Notes: a model not told the origin generated them from the sequence alone. A DNA stretch of 64,000 nt from Hymenobacter sp. 5317J-9 (GCF_022921075.1 NZ_CP095051.1:1-64000), one strand, 5' to 3'; shown: positions 1 through 9,073, numbered from the stretch's first letter. A program made the numbers and translations.

Positions 1-66
1 GACCAGGTGAAAGCCTATGCCCACGACTTCGTGCAGGCGCAGTTTCAAGCAACTCAAAGCAACTGA
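1..66 (+). CDS. 3' end of a truncated hypothetical protein
   Basis: An open frame enters from the left edge and stops with TGA at 64-66, giving 21 residues that end in QATQSN. The Gln/Ala-rich tail is too short to assign. Only the frame and the stop codon support it, and the start lies outside the window. Confidence 0.4.
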   Translation, partial: DQVKAYAHDFVQAQFQATQSN

Positions 67-160
67 ATAAAAGTTGCATAGGCTGGTGAAGTCTTAAGTG
101 GAATTCTCCGCTCAAACTCACTGTTGAGGTAAAGAGAGTTTTTCCCTCTCGCCCTGCTAT

Positions 161-343
161 ATGGCAACTAACAAACCGGCCGGCGACGGCCACCGTAACG
201 GCGCAGTGCGCGACCGTTCGCAAGTTTTCAACCCCGTCACGGAGCAATACGTGAAGCGGAACACCACCAACGGCCAGTTCATGGACGTGAAGCAAGATGG
301 TACGCCCTTCAAAGGCGTGCGAAAAGAGAAGGGAGGCAAATAG
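161..343 (+). CDS. small basic conserved hypothetical protein
   Basis: This is a 60-residue, strongly charged protein starting MATNKPAGDG and ending in a Lys/Gly-rich tail (FKGVRKEKGGK). It resembles a widespread group of very short hypothetical proteins with the pattern GA-V-RSQ near the N-terminus and G-F-M-D followed by FKGVR-K at the C-terminus. I know of no function. There is no signal peptide or membrane segment. The 226 bases after it hold no gene I can support. Confidence 0.6.
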   Translation: MATNKPAGDGHRNGAVRDRSQVFNPVTEQYVKRNTTNGQFMDVKQDGTPFKGVRKEKGGK

Positions 344-569
344 TACTACTTCTACTCTGTTTTTTATCAATAAAATGGCGGTTCCGAAATGGAGTCGCTT
401 TTTTATTTTAATTGTTGCCCCCGCTAATGCAGGTATCGCGCCGACACCACTACATTCCCCAGTTCCTCATCAAGAATTTTGCGGATGCGGATGGACTGCT
501 CTACTTGCTTGATAAGCAGACGGCAGAATAGCCAAGCAGCGGCAAAGCCCGAAGGCTATATTCTTTGAA

Positions 570-1295
570 ATGGACCGGAATACAGTTCTCTTTCACGGCC
601 AGCCTAAAGACCATCTGGAAGCCCTGTATGCAGCTTTGGATGACAAGGCCGCCGCCGATTTGCAAAACGTCCTACTCTCCCGAAAAGCTTCTCTCGAAGA
701 AGTGGTGAGCATTGTTGCGCTGGCCAGCTCCCTTAAATGGCGCATACCGGCGAGCGACCCACAGTTTGGCCGACTGAAAGAGGAGTTGAGCCTGGCCGAC
801 TTAAAGGCAGAAATCCGGCCCATCGACCAAGCTAAACCAGTGGACCAGAACGCGCTGAGCCAGTTGGTAAATTCGGATGCTATCAAAGAGGCCAAGCGTA
901 TCTTATTGCCCCTGCTGCCGTTGTTTGACGAGAATAAGCTTACCGACATTCACGCCAGCTGGTTTATTCACTCGCAGCCCGATGAACGGTTTCCCTCCGT
1001 GATTGGAGACTGCCCCGTGCTGGAAAGGCCCGATGCGGACCATAGCAAGCTCGAAGACTTCATCTTTCCGCTAAGCGCTACCGACACTTTTATTTACAAG
1101 CACTGGGCCCAGAAGCGGATTAAAAGCCCAATTTTTACTATCCAAAAGGACTTGGCTACCCTTCACTATTCCACGCGTTACGTTGCGTGCAGGAGCAAAA
1201 CACACTTGGAAACCATCGTGCAGATGTACAGCGCGATGCAAGCCCAAAACCAAGTAGGACAGCTAACGAAGCTCTTATTTGACTTTATCGCCTAA
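570..1295 (+). CDS. hypothetical protein, possibly DUF4238-like
   Basis: This 241-residue soluble protein has no signal peptide. Its middle reads SVIGDCPVLER, then about 20 residues later FIFPLSATDTF. This spacing recalls DUF4238-type proteins, where an SDNP-like segment is followed by an FPLSP segment, but the similarity is loose and I do not rely on it. It stands alone, upstream of and convergent with the Mrr-like gene. The start ATG at 570 is the first good one after a short leader. Confidence 0.6.
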   Translation: MDRNTVLFHGQPKDHLEALYAALDDKAAADLQNVLLSRKASLEEVVSIVALASSLKWRIPASDPQFGRLKEELSLADLKAEIRPIDQAKPVDQNALSQLVNSDAIKEAKRILLPLLPLFDENKLTDIHASWFIHSQPDERFPSVIGDCPVLERPDADHSKLEDFIFPLSATDTFIYKHWAQKRIKSPIFTIQKDLATLHYSTRYVACRSKTHLETIVQMYSAMQAQNQVGQLTKLLFDFIA

Positions 1296-1382
1296 TCCAA
1301 TTAGCGAAGTTCGAAACCCCGAGCAACTACCAGCCAGGTTCACTCCCCACGTTTCGCGCACTCTTTAATAGGGTGCGGTTAA

Positions 1383-2579
1383 CTACCCACGCCACCGCCA
1401 AGCTCTTCTAAAGCCCTTAGCCTCGGCATCCGCAACGGTTAAGGCGTAAAACTCACCTGCCTTATCCAGCTTGGTTCGGTCGTACATCTGGTCAAATGGC
1501 AAGTGATAAATACGCTCACCCGTTGCCGGACTGATGTGGCATTTTATCATCGGAAAAGCGCCCAGCTTCACCTGCTCCCGAACCTGGATGCGCAAAGCCT
1601 GGGCAAATTTGCGGGCCGTATCCGACAAATCCGTGGAGGTGCAAAACACCCCTACAATGTTACTGGCGGACAGTAATTGCGGAAAAAGATGTAGCTGCTG
1701 GTCGGCTAGTTTTTTCTGCGCTGAGTTCAGATAGAATTTGACGGTAGTACCAAACAGCTGGTTGATGTGCTTCTCGTGGATGAGCTTGTGCTTGCTCCAG
1801 TACTTGCATTGCACGATGAGGGTGTTGCCGTCTTTACGACAGATTAAGTCCCTCCCCAGGTCTTCCTTGCCATTCTCAATACCGAAATAGGTTACGGTAT
1901 AACCTTCACATTCATACAAGTACCCCACGAATCGCTCGTAATCACGGCCCAGTTGGTAAGGACTTTTCCGGCCCTGCATGTACCGCTCCAAGGCCCGCTG
2001 GTTACGCTCGGTAGTGGAGAGACTGCTGTATTCACCGGCCGTCAGAAAAACACTCACCGGGTCGGCTTCCTGCGGTGCTTGCTCGCCAAACGTATCCTTT
2101 ATTTCAAGCAGCGCCTCCTCCATTTCTCCTTCGCGGAACTCCGTCAGAAATGGAAACAGGCCTTCGTATTGGTTAATTACATACTGCAGGTGCTTCAACT
2201 GAGCAGCCAGAATGCGTTTCTCTTTGCCGACTTCACGCACTGCCTGGGCAGACGACTTAGCCGGCCGGGGCTTAAAGGCCAAATAGTCAGCAACCTGATT
2301 GTTGTTGAGCAAGACCAGGTCCGCAATTGCGCCGGCTAGCCAGGGAAAGCTTTTGCTTTTCTCGGTTAACACTTTTTCCAATCGAGCCACATCAGCGGTG
2401 CGCTTGTCGAGTGTTTTCTCCCGGACATTTAGCTCGGAATTTCTGGTTTGGTAATCCTTGTAAAGGGTGCTCTTTTCCTGCGCCAGCTGCTTATCAAGCC
2501 GGTTTTTTCGAATTGCTAGCAGCCCTAATCCGACCAGAAATCCGAGCAACACCAACCATAAATACAGATACTCGGCCAT
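1383..2579 (-). CDS. membrane-anchored Mrr-like restriction endonuclease
   Basis: The 398-residue protein begins with one hydrophobic segment (residues about 5-23, LYLWLVLLGFLVGLGLLAI) and continues as a charged, probably coiled-coil stretch (about 25-160). A nuclease domain sits around residues 205-320. The domain shows the Mrr-cat / PD-(D/E)xK pattern: GRDYERFVGYLYE, then KEDLGRDLI, then LIVQCKYW with the catalytic Gln-x-Lys. Such proteins cut foreign or modified DNA, or act as membrane-linked effectors in defence. It may be a single-gene operon; the next gene in the same direction starts about 1.3 kb upstream. Confidence 0.8.
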   Translation of the reverse strand: MAEYLYLWLVLLGFLVGLGLLAIRKNRLDKQLAQEKSTLYKDYQTRNSELNVREKTLDKRTADVARLEKVLTEKSKSFPWLAGAIADLVLLNNNQVADYLAFKPRPAKSSAQAVREVGKEKRILAAQLKHLQYVINQYEGLFPFLTEFREGEMEEALLEIKDTFGEQAPQEADPVSVFLTAGEYSSLSTTERNQRALERYMQGRKSPYQLGRDYERFVGYLYECEGYTVTYFGIENGKEDLGRDLICRKDGNTLIVQCKYWSKHKLIHEKHINQLFGTTVKFYLNSAQKKLADQQLHLFPQLLSASNIVGVFCTSTDLSDTARKFAQALRIQVREQVKLGAFPMIKCHISPATGERIYHLPFDQMYDRTKLDKAGEFYALTVADAEAKGFRRAWRWRG

Positions 2580-2627
2580 AAATAGTCAAGCTAACTAGTA
2601 GTCATACCAGAGAACAAACAGGGACAC

Positions 2628-3875
2628 TTAAACCGAGCGCGCAATCTTAAGCATGGCCGCCGGCGAGTCGCCAAACTTGCACAGGGCCTCGCAGTGCTGG
2701 CGCAGCTCCGAAAACAGAATGTACCGGATGGTCGCGCCGGCGGCACGGATGGCCGGGCGAGAAAGCTGGGCCTGCACTTCCTTCTCGCGGGCGTCGGGCA
2801 CCACTAGGTAGAGCGCCGTTTCGTGCTCGGGCATGGAGAAGGCCAAATCCGTCAGGCGCAGGATGCCCGAGTAGATGCTGGTGCTTTTCTCCACCTCGAA
2901 GGCTGCCACCACGCGGTTGGTACCGGGGGCAAACCACACGATGTCGATGAGGCGGATGGTGCTGGCCACGTCGGCCGGCACCGGCAGCTCGGGGTGCTGG
3001 TCGAGGCAGAGGAACGAGAGCTTCTGCCCGCCGCAGAGGCGGTTGCGGTCGTTAATGGCCGTGGTTACGTCGCAGCCCAGGGCCTTGCCCACGCGCAGCA
3101 GGTGATGCTGCATCTCGGTGTGCTGGTTTTCTTCCTGGGCTTCGGTTTGCACCTCTTTGTGGCGCTTCTGGGCCTGCTGCTGGTACTTGTCGCGGTCCTC
3201 GTCGGTGGCAAACTGCTGGTCGCCGGCAATCATCTTTTTCACGCCTACGTCAAAGAGCAGCCCGCTCAGCGCGCCGTAGTCGAGGCTCAGGTGCTGGCGG
3301 TGCTCCTGGTTAAGGTCGCGCAGCCGGTCGCGCATGCGCAGGTACTCGGACCAGGAGCCGAGCTTGATTTTCTCCCCGAACAGCGCGTTGAAGCCGTTGA
3401 CGATGGCCGTATTGCAGGGCGGCATCAGCGTGGGGTGCAGGAAATACAGGATGCTGGCCACGGCCGGGCCGAGGCCCTTGATTTTGCGGCGGTCGAGGAT
3501 GTCAATTTCGCGCAGCAGCTGCTGCTCGGTGGTGGCGGCCAGGCAGCTTTCCAGAAATTGCCCGAACGCCCGCTTGTTGTCCTCGTGCTCGTAGATGTCA
3601 GGAATGCGCAGCTTGGGCTTCCAGTAGAAGGGGTGGGCCGCGCCCTGGAACACCTGCTTCTGCTCGCTGATGACGCTGAGCACGAATTCGAGTGAAGTGC
3701 CTTTGAAGTCGTTGCCGAAGCTGCCCGCCTTTATATCCTTCACCACCTGCTGCACCCCGCGCCGGATGGAGCGGAAGGCCTTCAGGCGCTCCTCGTTGTT
3801 GATGAACCAGGTATTGTAAACGGACTCGGAATCAGCTTTGTATTGCTGGATAAGGGGAGGTAGCGCGGCGGACAT
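2628..3875 (-). CDS. HhH plus PD-(D/E)xK-like putative restriction endonuclease
   Basis: The 415-residue protein has a helical first half holding a helix-hairpin-helix-like stretch (KGLGPAVASILYFLHP, about residues 134-150). A Gln/Glu-rich linker follows (about 235-260), then a C-terminal domain with DIVWFAPGTN followed by AAFEVEKSTSIYSG. The Asp ... Glu-x-Glu-Lys arrangement resembles the active site of type II restriction enzyme folds. The substrate is unknown and no methyltransferase gene is adjacent. The HhH-like part may bind DNA, or it may be a degenerate glycosylase fold. Expression is probably separate from the Mrr-like gene downstream (48 bp gap). Confidence 0.65.
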   Translation of the reverse strand: MSAALPPLIQQYKADSESVYNTWFINNEERLKAFRSIRRGVQQVVKDIKAGSFGNDFKGTSLEFVLSVISEQKQVFQGAAHPFYWKPKLRIPDIYEHEDNKRAFGQFLESCLAATTEQQLLREIDILDRRKIKGLGPAVASILYFLHPTLMPPCNTAIVNGFNALFGEKIKLGSWSEYLRMRDRLRDLNQEHRQHLSLDYGALSGLLFDVGVKKMIAGDQQFATDEDRDKYQQQAQKRHKEVQTEAQEENQHTEMQHHLLRVGKALGCDVTTAINDRNRLCGGQKLSFLCLDQHPELPVPADVASTIRLIDIVWFAPGTNRVVAAFEVEKSTSIYSGILRLTDLAFSMPEHETALYLVVPDAREKEVQAQLSRPAIRAAGATIRYILFSELRQHCEALCKFGDSPAAMLKIARSV

Positions 3876-3973
3876 AAATAGGGGTGGGCCAATGGAACCA
3901 CTAAGATGCGCAGAACCCCGGGGTCTGCAAGGCGGGGCGTCCGAAATCCACCGTCAGGACTTCCCGTTGCGGC

Positions 3974-4948
3974 TTAGTGGGTCATCCCAGGCATGGCCAT
4001 TTGCGGCATACTCATCTGCTGGCCGGGCCGCATGGAAAGGTCGCCGTAGCGCGCGGCCACGTAGTAGCCCGCGGCCAGCATCACCAAGGTGAGCACCGCT
4101 ACTAGGGCCTTACGTCCAGCTGATACCTGGCCGTCGCCTTCCATGCGCATGCCTGGCATGGCGTGGCCGGCGTGCGCGCTGGGGGCCAGCGGGGCGGCGG
4201 CGGGTGTCATGCCGGCCATGGCCATGCCCGCGTGCTGGTGCTCGGCGGCAACCGGGGCCCCGCCCTTACCCAGGGCCCGCTCGGTACCCATGCCGTGCTT
4301 GAGCTTATGCTTAACGAGCCACCAGTTAACGGGATAGGCCACTGCCACGCCCACGAGCGTAGCGGCCGACATCGACGCCCAGAACCAGGGCGAGGTGGCT
4401 TCCATCGCCCGCATGTCGCGGCTCATGAGCAGCACCATGGTGGGCAGCATGCCGGCCATCATGGCGTTCATCGACATCCACTCCGGCAGAAACGAGCTGC
4501 GCACGGCCTCCCCGTAGCTCATGCCCATCATGTCCTTCATAAACAGGGCCTGAAAAATGAACAGCCCAAACAGGAAGCCTGCCGCGTACTCAACCCAGAT
4601 ATCGGTTCCCATGCGCAGGCCAAAGTAGCCGGTGATGGCGGCGGCCACAATAATGCCGGTGGCATCGCCGGCGGCGCAGTGAATCGTGGAGCCCACGGCC
4701 TGCTTCCAGAGTGGCGCTACGAACTGCTCGTGGGTACCCGGCGACGGCTCGCGGCACGAAAACCAGTACACCAGCAGCCCCACCGGCCCGGTGTAGAGCG
4801 TGACTAGCACCCAGCCCCACTTCATCACCTTCATTTCCGGCGTGCGGGTAAACAGGTCCCAGGCCACGTAGAGCACCGAGAGGAACGTGAGGCCGAACCA
4901 AGTCCAGAGAAGCCAGTCCGGCAGCCAGGGAGTGTTGTGCATTTCCAT
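3974..4948 (-). CDS. DUF4396 multi-pass membrane protein with Met/His-rich loop
   Basis: The 324-residue membrane protein begins PWLPDWLLWTWFGLTFLSVLY and has about seven hydrophobic segments. These include WWLVKHKLKHG, PVNWW and the metal-suggestive SWKQ/HCAAGDATG region, all typical of DUF4396. A cytoplasmic or periplasmic insert (about residues 230-275) is rich in His and Met (AEHQHAGMAMAGM, HAGHAMPGM). The last 25 residues carry more Met pairs (QQMSMPQMAMPGM). The role is unknown. The Met/His stretches and the neighbouring DUF305 and copper genes suggest copper or silver handling at the membrane. A terminator lies just upstream, so it has its own promoter or depends on read-through. Confidence 0.85.
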   Translation of the reverse strand: MEMHNTPWLPDWLLWTWFGLTFLSVLYVAWDLFTRTPEMKVMKWGWVLVTLYTGPVGLLVYWFSCREPSPGTHEQFVAPLWKQAVGSTIHCAAGDATGIIVAAAITGYFGLRMGTDIWVEYAAGFLFGLFIFQALFMKDMMGMSYGEAVRSSFLPEWMSMNAMMAGMLPTMVLLMSRDMRAMEATSPWFWASMSAATLVGVAVAYPVNWWLVKHKLKHGMGTERALGKGGAPVAAEHQHAGMAMAGMTPAAAPLAPSAHAGHAMPGMRMEGDGQVSAGRKALVAVLTLVMLAAGYYVAARYGDLSMRPGQQMSMPQMAMPGMTH

Positions 4949-4967
4949 TGGGAAAAGGTGTAAATTA

Positions 4968-4999
4968 AAAAGCAGCGGGCTATGTAGCCCGCTGCTTTT
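4968..4999 (-). terminator. rho-independent terminator after DUF305 gene
   Basis: A perfect 15-bp inverted repeat (arms 4968-4982 and 4985-4999, AAAAGCAGCGGGCTA with a 2-nt loop) lies 22 bp past the stop of the first DUF305 gene. It has T runs on either exit, so it could work in both directions. Confidence 0.85.
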
Positions 5000-5020
5000 C
5001 AGGTGAAAGGAAGCAGGCCA

Positions 5021-5653
5021 TTAGTAGCCTTTGTTGGTCAGCAGCCACTCCTGCATCTCCTTTATTTCCATCATTTGCTCGTCGATTATCTGCCGCGCCA
5101 GGGCTTTGGTTTCGGTGTGGCGACCCAGGTCCAAATCGGCCTGCGACGTTTCGATGGCGCTCTGGTGGTGGTCCTGCATAAGTTGGGCAAAATCGCGGTC
5201 GGTATTGCCGGTGATAACGCGTAGGTCGTTGGCGCGCATCATCTTATCCATGGCCATCATCTGGCGCGTGTTAAAAGCTGGTACGAGGGGCGTCTCTACC
5301 CGATGCCCAGCCAAAAACGCGTTAAACTGCGTAATCTCGGCCTGTTGCGCGGCAATGATGCGGGTGGCCAGGTCCCGCATCTGGGTGTCCTTGCCATTTT
5401 TCAATTCCTCCTGGGCCATGGTAATGGCTCCTTGGTGGTGCATCACCATCATCATGGCGTAGTCCTGGTCGGGGTCCTGGGTTTTCATCATGGCATCCAT
5501 CTTCTTCATCATGTCGTGCATGAGGGTCATCATGGTGTTCTGGTCATGGGCCTGCACTTTCAGGCTGTCAGCGTCGTCTTTGCTGCACGAGGAAACAAGC
5601 GTAACGGAGGCCAGCAGCAGGGCCAGCAGGGGAAGGCGAAATAGCTTTTTCAT
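5021..5653 (-). CDS. DUF305 lipoprotein (copper-island copy 1)
   Basis: I chose the ATG at 5653 because it opens a lipoprotein signal (MKKLFRLPLLALLLASVTLVSSC), giving 210 residues; longer in-frame starts lack this. Two DUF305 half-domains follow, each with an HH-x-x-A-I core: MMVMHHQGAITMAQ (about residues 80-95) and LMQDHHQSAIETSQ (about 160-175). Met-rich helices surround them (MMTLMHDMMKKMDAMMK). DUF305 proteins have a ferritin-like helical fold and often sit in copper and silver loci. The probable role is periplasmic metal binding. The gene has the shared copper promoter signature 58-92 bp upstream and a terminator downstream, so it is likely monocistronic. Confidence 0.9.
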   Translation of the reverse strand: MKKLFRLPLLALLLASVTLVSSCSKDDADSLKVQAHDQNTMMTLMHDMMKKMDAMMKTQDPDQDYAMMMVMHHQGAITMAQEELKNGKDTQMRDLATRIIAAQQAEITQFNAFLAGHRVETPLVPAFNTRQMMAMDKMMRANDLRVITGNTDRDFAQLMQDHHQSAIETSQADLDLGRHTETKALARQIIDEQMMEIKEMQEWLLTNKGY

Positions 5654-5710
5654 AATAGCAGGACGTGGTGAAGTTTTCCTGATTTCTAAAACGGCCTGCA
5701 GTACTACTGG

Positions 5711-5745
5711 ATTTATACCGATGCATCCCCGGCTTGCATAATTTT
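5711..5745 (-). promoter_or_regulatory. copper-regulon promoter signature, site 1
   Basis: Reading the minus strand, AAAATTATGCAAG (5745-5733) is followed exactly 16 bp after ATGCAA by TATAAAT (5717-5711). This lies 58-92 bp upstream of the first DUF305 start. Here the box also forms ATGCA-N9-TGCAT. The same arrangement occurs at four other copper genes. Confidence 0.7.
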
Positions 5746-5792
5746 CTACAAGCTCCCGCTGCCCATCATGCTGCCCGCTCCTGGTTACCAAA

Positions 5793-5821
5793 AAAAGGCA
5801 GCCCATTCAGAGCTGCCTTTT
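5793..5821 (-). terminator. rho-independent terminator after second DUF305 gene
   Basis: A perfect 10-bp inverted repeat (AAAAGGCAGC, arms 5793-5802 and 5812-5821, 9-nt loop) sits 28 bp beyond the stop at 5849, with a run of T on the minus-strand exit. Confidence 0.85.
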
Positions 5822-5848
5822 CGTGTACTTGAGCGGTATCGCTAGGCG

Positions 5849-6457
5849 CTACTTGTTGCGCGTGAGCCAGTCCTGCAGCGCCAGGATTTCCTGCCGCTGG
5901 TCGGCAATGATGGCTTGAGCCAGCGCCCGGGTGGTGTTCTCGCGGCCGTGCACGAGCAGCGCCTCCGAGTTGTCGATGGCGGCCTGATGGTGGTCCACCA
6001 TCAGCTGGGCGAAGTCGTAATCGGGCCGGCCCGTGATGGTGCGCTTGTCGCTGCTGGCCATCATCTTGTCCATGTTCGTTTTCTGGAGCTGAGTGAACTG
6101 CGGCACCAGCGGCTGCCGCGCCTGGTGGCCGCTGAGGAAGGCGTTGAACTGCGTGATTTCGGCCTGCTGCTTGGTGATGATGGTCTGGGCCGTCGTCTTC
6201 ATCTCCTGGTTGGTGCCGCTTTTCAACTCCTCCTGCGCCATTTTAATGGCCGCTTCGTGGTGCAGCACCATCTGCGCCGCGAAATCGTGGTCGGGGTCCT
6301 GGGTTTTGGCCTGCGCGTCCATTTTGGTCATCATGTCCATCATAATGGTCATGTACACGCTGTCGTGGGCGGGGTCCATGTCGTGGCTTTTGGAGCAGGA
6401 AGTCACGAAAAGGCCCAGCAGGGCCAGCAGGAGCAAGGGTAAACGAAGACGAGGCAT
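5849..6457 (-). CDS. DUF305 lipoprotein (copper-island copy 2)
   Basis: The protein is 202 residues from the ATG at 6457, which opens a lipoprotein signal (MPRLRLPLLLLALLGLFVTSC). It has two DUF305 halves with MVLHHEAAIKMAQ and LMVDHHQAAIDNSE, and the Met-rich entry segment MTIMMDMMTKMDAQAK. It is a clear paralogue of the copy at 5021-5653, and both keep the same order of half-domains, which points to a tandem duplication. The promoter signature (site 2) lies 54-87 bp upstream and a terminator lies just past the stop. The likely role is periplasmic copper or silver binding. Confidence 0.9.
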   Translation of the reverse strand: MPRLRLPLLLLALLGLFVTSCSKSHDMDPAHDSVYMTIMMDMMTKMDAQAKTQDPDHDFAAQMVLHHEAAIKMAQEELKSGTNQEMKTTAQTIITKQQAEITQFNAFLSGHQARQPLVPQFTQLQKTNMDKMMASSDKRTITGRPDYDFAQLMVDHHQAAIDNSEALLVHGRENTTRALAQAIIADQRQEILALQDWLTRNK

Positions 6458-6510
6458 AGAATTGATGAGGTTTTGATGAAACCCCATAACACTAAGGCCA
6501 GCCCGTTGGA

Positions 6511-6544
6511 TTTTACAAATCCCCGCCATTTCCTTGCATAATTT
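6511..6544 (-). promoter_or_regulatory. copper-regulon promoter signature, site 2
   Basis: On the minus strand AAATTATGCAAG (6544-6533) is followed 16 bp after ATGCAA by TGTAAAA (6517-6511), with GGCG in the spacer. It lies upstream of the second DUF305 gene. Confidence 0.7.
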
Positions 6545-6554
6545 CCGGGTTCAT

Positions 6555-8311
6555 CTACTGCTCCGGCTGGTCGTCGGCACCACGGTTGATGATGGGCAGA
6601 ATCTGGTACAGCATGTCCTTGGGAATACCCAGCATGTCGCGCTTTTCCGCGTAGTTCTCCAGAAACAGGGCAAAGGGATGGATGCTCTGCATCAGCCGCT
6701 GCTCGTCTTCGGCGTCGCTGATACCAGCCCAGGCCGGGGCCCGCAGGTAGGTCACGTATTCTTCCAGCACGTCCTCAAACACCAGCCGCCCGTCGCGGAA
6801 GTCTTCGTGGTAGGCCAGGAGCGTATCCGCGTCGATGATAATCAGCGGGCGCACGTTGTGCACCGGTAGCCCCTCTTTCTCCAGCTTGGCCAACTCCTCC
6901 TGAAACCAGTCGTTGACGACCACGTTCAGGCCGGGCTGGTTATAGAGCCGGTCATGCACCACCAGCACCGGGTAGATTAGCAGCTCGGCCGGGTCGAAGT
7001 CGGTATCGAAAGGCAGCTTGTGGCGCAGCAGTCGCTTCACGTTGTTGGCCAGCTGCCTCGCGGCTTTGGGGTGCTGGTCTTCGTCTTCGTAGAACTTCTT
7101 CTTTACCTCATCCAGGTACGTGGCGAAGTCGTGGCCGGCCTTGGCAACCTTGTTTACCCACACATCTTTCGACTCGAAAAGCACGGCCCGGTTAGCGTGG
7201 CGGAAATAGTAGTCGGGCTCGGACTGCCCTTTCAACTGCCAGCCGTCGAAAATGGCTCGACCGCTCAGGGCCAACCCCCGACCCCGAAAGGTGGCATCGA
7301 GCAGCAGATACATGAGGTACTGCTCCGAGAACAGGTCGCAGTACACCGAGCGCCAGTCGGGCTCCCGCTGGGTTTTCGGCAGGGACTGGTTGGCCTGATT
7401 AAACTGAAAATACAGCCCCTTGTGCATGGCTTCCACCACCAACACTGGGTAGGCCAGCACAAACGTGCCCGGCGTTTCCTCCACCAGTGGGGTAGCCCGC
7501 AGACTAGTGAAATCGGCTTTATCCAGCTTCTGGCCTTCGCGCAGCGCAAAGCGCTGCAGGAAGGCCCGGTCAGCTTCATAGTCCGGCTGGTTATCGGGTA
7601 TCTCCACGGAGATGCGCCCCGGATTTTCCGCCTGCATGACGGGCTTCGTTACGCCGCTGAGCTTCCGGAAATACTCGGGCCAGTCCTGGCAGCCGAAGCG
7701 TTGCAGAAAAGCGTGCAGCAACGGGGCAAAACGCGCCTCCGCCTCCAAAAACTCAAATAGCCGGACCGATTTAATGAGCTGCAGGACGGCGATATTGAGC
7801 AGGCGCAGGTTCACCAGCTCAAAGTCGGAGAACGTCAGCGCCAACGCCATTGCCGCTAGCGGCTGGTTCGGGAGCAGCGCCTTCGCCGCGGCCGAAGCCT
7901 GGTCCTGCTCCGCGATGTACGGGCCGTTCAGCACCAGGCACGCTTTAAACAAGCTCTTCTCCAACTCGGCCGACGACTTGGTATCGGGCTCATCCGGCAG
8001 CTCGAAGCAGTAGTAGTAAAGCTGCAGCACCGTTTTGGGTGCAGAAAGCTCAGCCGGCCATGCCCCCGGTTCTGGAGCACCTTCGCCCGGTAATACACCT
8101 CGTCGGCAAACAGCTGGCTGTGGGTGCCAAAGAACTGCTGCATGTCCGTGATATGGTTCCGCTTAGGAGCCGGCACCTGGCTGAGGTAGCCGAGCAGGTG
8201 CGACACGCATTGTAAGCGCCGGAGCCGGCTGATGCCCGAGAGGCACTCCTCAATGGGCAGGGCGGGCTCGGAAAAAAGGTAGGTGAAATCGACAAGTAAC
8301 CCTCTAGTCAT
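6555..8311 (-). pseudogene. PD-(D/E)xK nuclease-like protein, split by one frameshift
   Basis: Two overlapping frames, 8311-7928 (starting MTRGLLVDFTYLF) and 8030-6555, join into one 585-residue protein if one base is added at about 8040-8065. A G5 run at about 8060 is the likeliest place. The joined product holds EPDYYFRHANRAVLFESKD, a good PD-x(n)-E-x-K active-site pattern, followed by a long helical part. I infer a nuclease-like defence or repair protein of unknown specificity. The distal frame alone has no convincing start. Other genes in the window lose one base in similar runs, so this may be a sequencing error and not a dead gene. A CCCAAAA heptamer at the junction would also allow -1 slippage. 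Confidence 0.65.
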
Positions 8312-8365
8312 AAGCAGAGCAGGAGCCGGAAAATTAGGTGAATGGCTCCTGAATTGATGAACAAT

Positions 8366-8406
8366 AAAAAACAGCCCGGCGTTAATTACGCTGCTGCTTT
8401 TTTCCT
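8366..8406 (-). terminator. probable terminator after copA operon
   Basis: An imperfect hairpin (AAAAAACAGC ... GCGT-TAATT-ACGC ... GCTTTTTT) lies 32-72 bp beyond the stop of the HMA-AraC gene, with T runs on the minus-strand exit. The stem has a bulge, so confidence is moderate. Confidence 0.55.
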
Positions 8407-8437
8407 GTGTATCGCTCCCCCACCCGCTTACCGGCCA

Positions 8438-9073
8438 CTATATCAGCGAGTCAAGGCTGCGGCGGGCGTGGCTGGCGGGCCCCAGGCGCTGAAATTCGGT
8501 GGGCGTGAGGCCGGTCACCTGCCGAAACTGCCGCGAGAGGTGCGCCGGGCTGCTGTAGCCCAGCTGCTTGGCCACTTCGGCGATGGGCAGCTCCCCGTAG
8601 CCAATCAGCTCCTTGGCCCGCTCTACCTTCTGGCGAATGATGAATTTCTCAATCGTGAGGCCCTCGGAAGCAGAGAACAAGTGGGAAAGATAGTGGTAGT
8701 CCTTGCCCAGGTGCTCGACCAGATAGTCCGAGTAGTTGAGCAGGCGCGGCCCCGGCGGCGGGTAGTGAATCAGGGCCACCAGCAGGGTTTTGATGCGGTC
8801 CACAAGTTGGTCGCGGGGGTCTTCCAGCAACTCAAAACCGGCGTCCTGCAGGCTGGCCCGGATGGCCACCAAATCGGGAGCCGCCCCGTCGGGCGTGGAC
8901 ACGTCGGCCTCGCCCAGCGCCACGCGGTGCACCTGCAGGCCCAGGGCGGCCATCTCCTCGCCCACCACCCGGATGCACTGCGGGCACACCATGTTCTTAA
9001 TCAGGAGCCGGTGCGAGCCGGGCGGGGGCAGGACATGGGTAATGCTAACGTCGGCGTGCATAGGGTGCGGCAT
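8438..9073 (-). CDS. HMA-like sensor domain fused to AraC-type regulator
   Basis: The 211-residue protein has an N-terminal ferredoxin-like heavy-metal-associated domain (about residues 15-85) with the metal site NMVCPQCIRVV. A C-terminal AraC DNA-binding domain follows (about 110-205), with two helix-turn-helix segments (ERAKELIGYGELPIAEVAKQLGYSS and the FRQVTGLTPTEF signature). This pairing suggests direct metal sensing coupled to transcription. It is the last gene of copA - cupredoxin - regulator; its ATG overlaps the stop of the cupredoxin gene by one base. It is a plausible activator of the five shared promoters, including its own at 11824-11857, but this is inference. Confidence 0.85.
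   Translation of the reverse strand: MPHPMHADVSITHVLPPPGSHRLLIKNMVCPQCIRVVGEEMAALGLQVHRVALGEADVSTPDGAAPDLVAIRASLQDAGFELLEDPRDQLVDRIKTLLVALIHYPPPGPRLLNYSDYLVEHLGKDYHYLSHLFSASEGLTIEKFIIRQKVERAKELIGYGELPIAEVAKQLGYSSPAHLSRQFRQVTGLTPTEFQRLGPASHARRSLDSLI

Noticed and set aside
2823..3695. Open frame of 290 codons on the plus strand
   Set aside because: It is antisense to the HhH/PD-(D/E)xK gene and is repetitive in Val, Leu, Ala and His.
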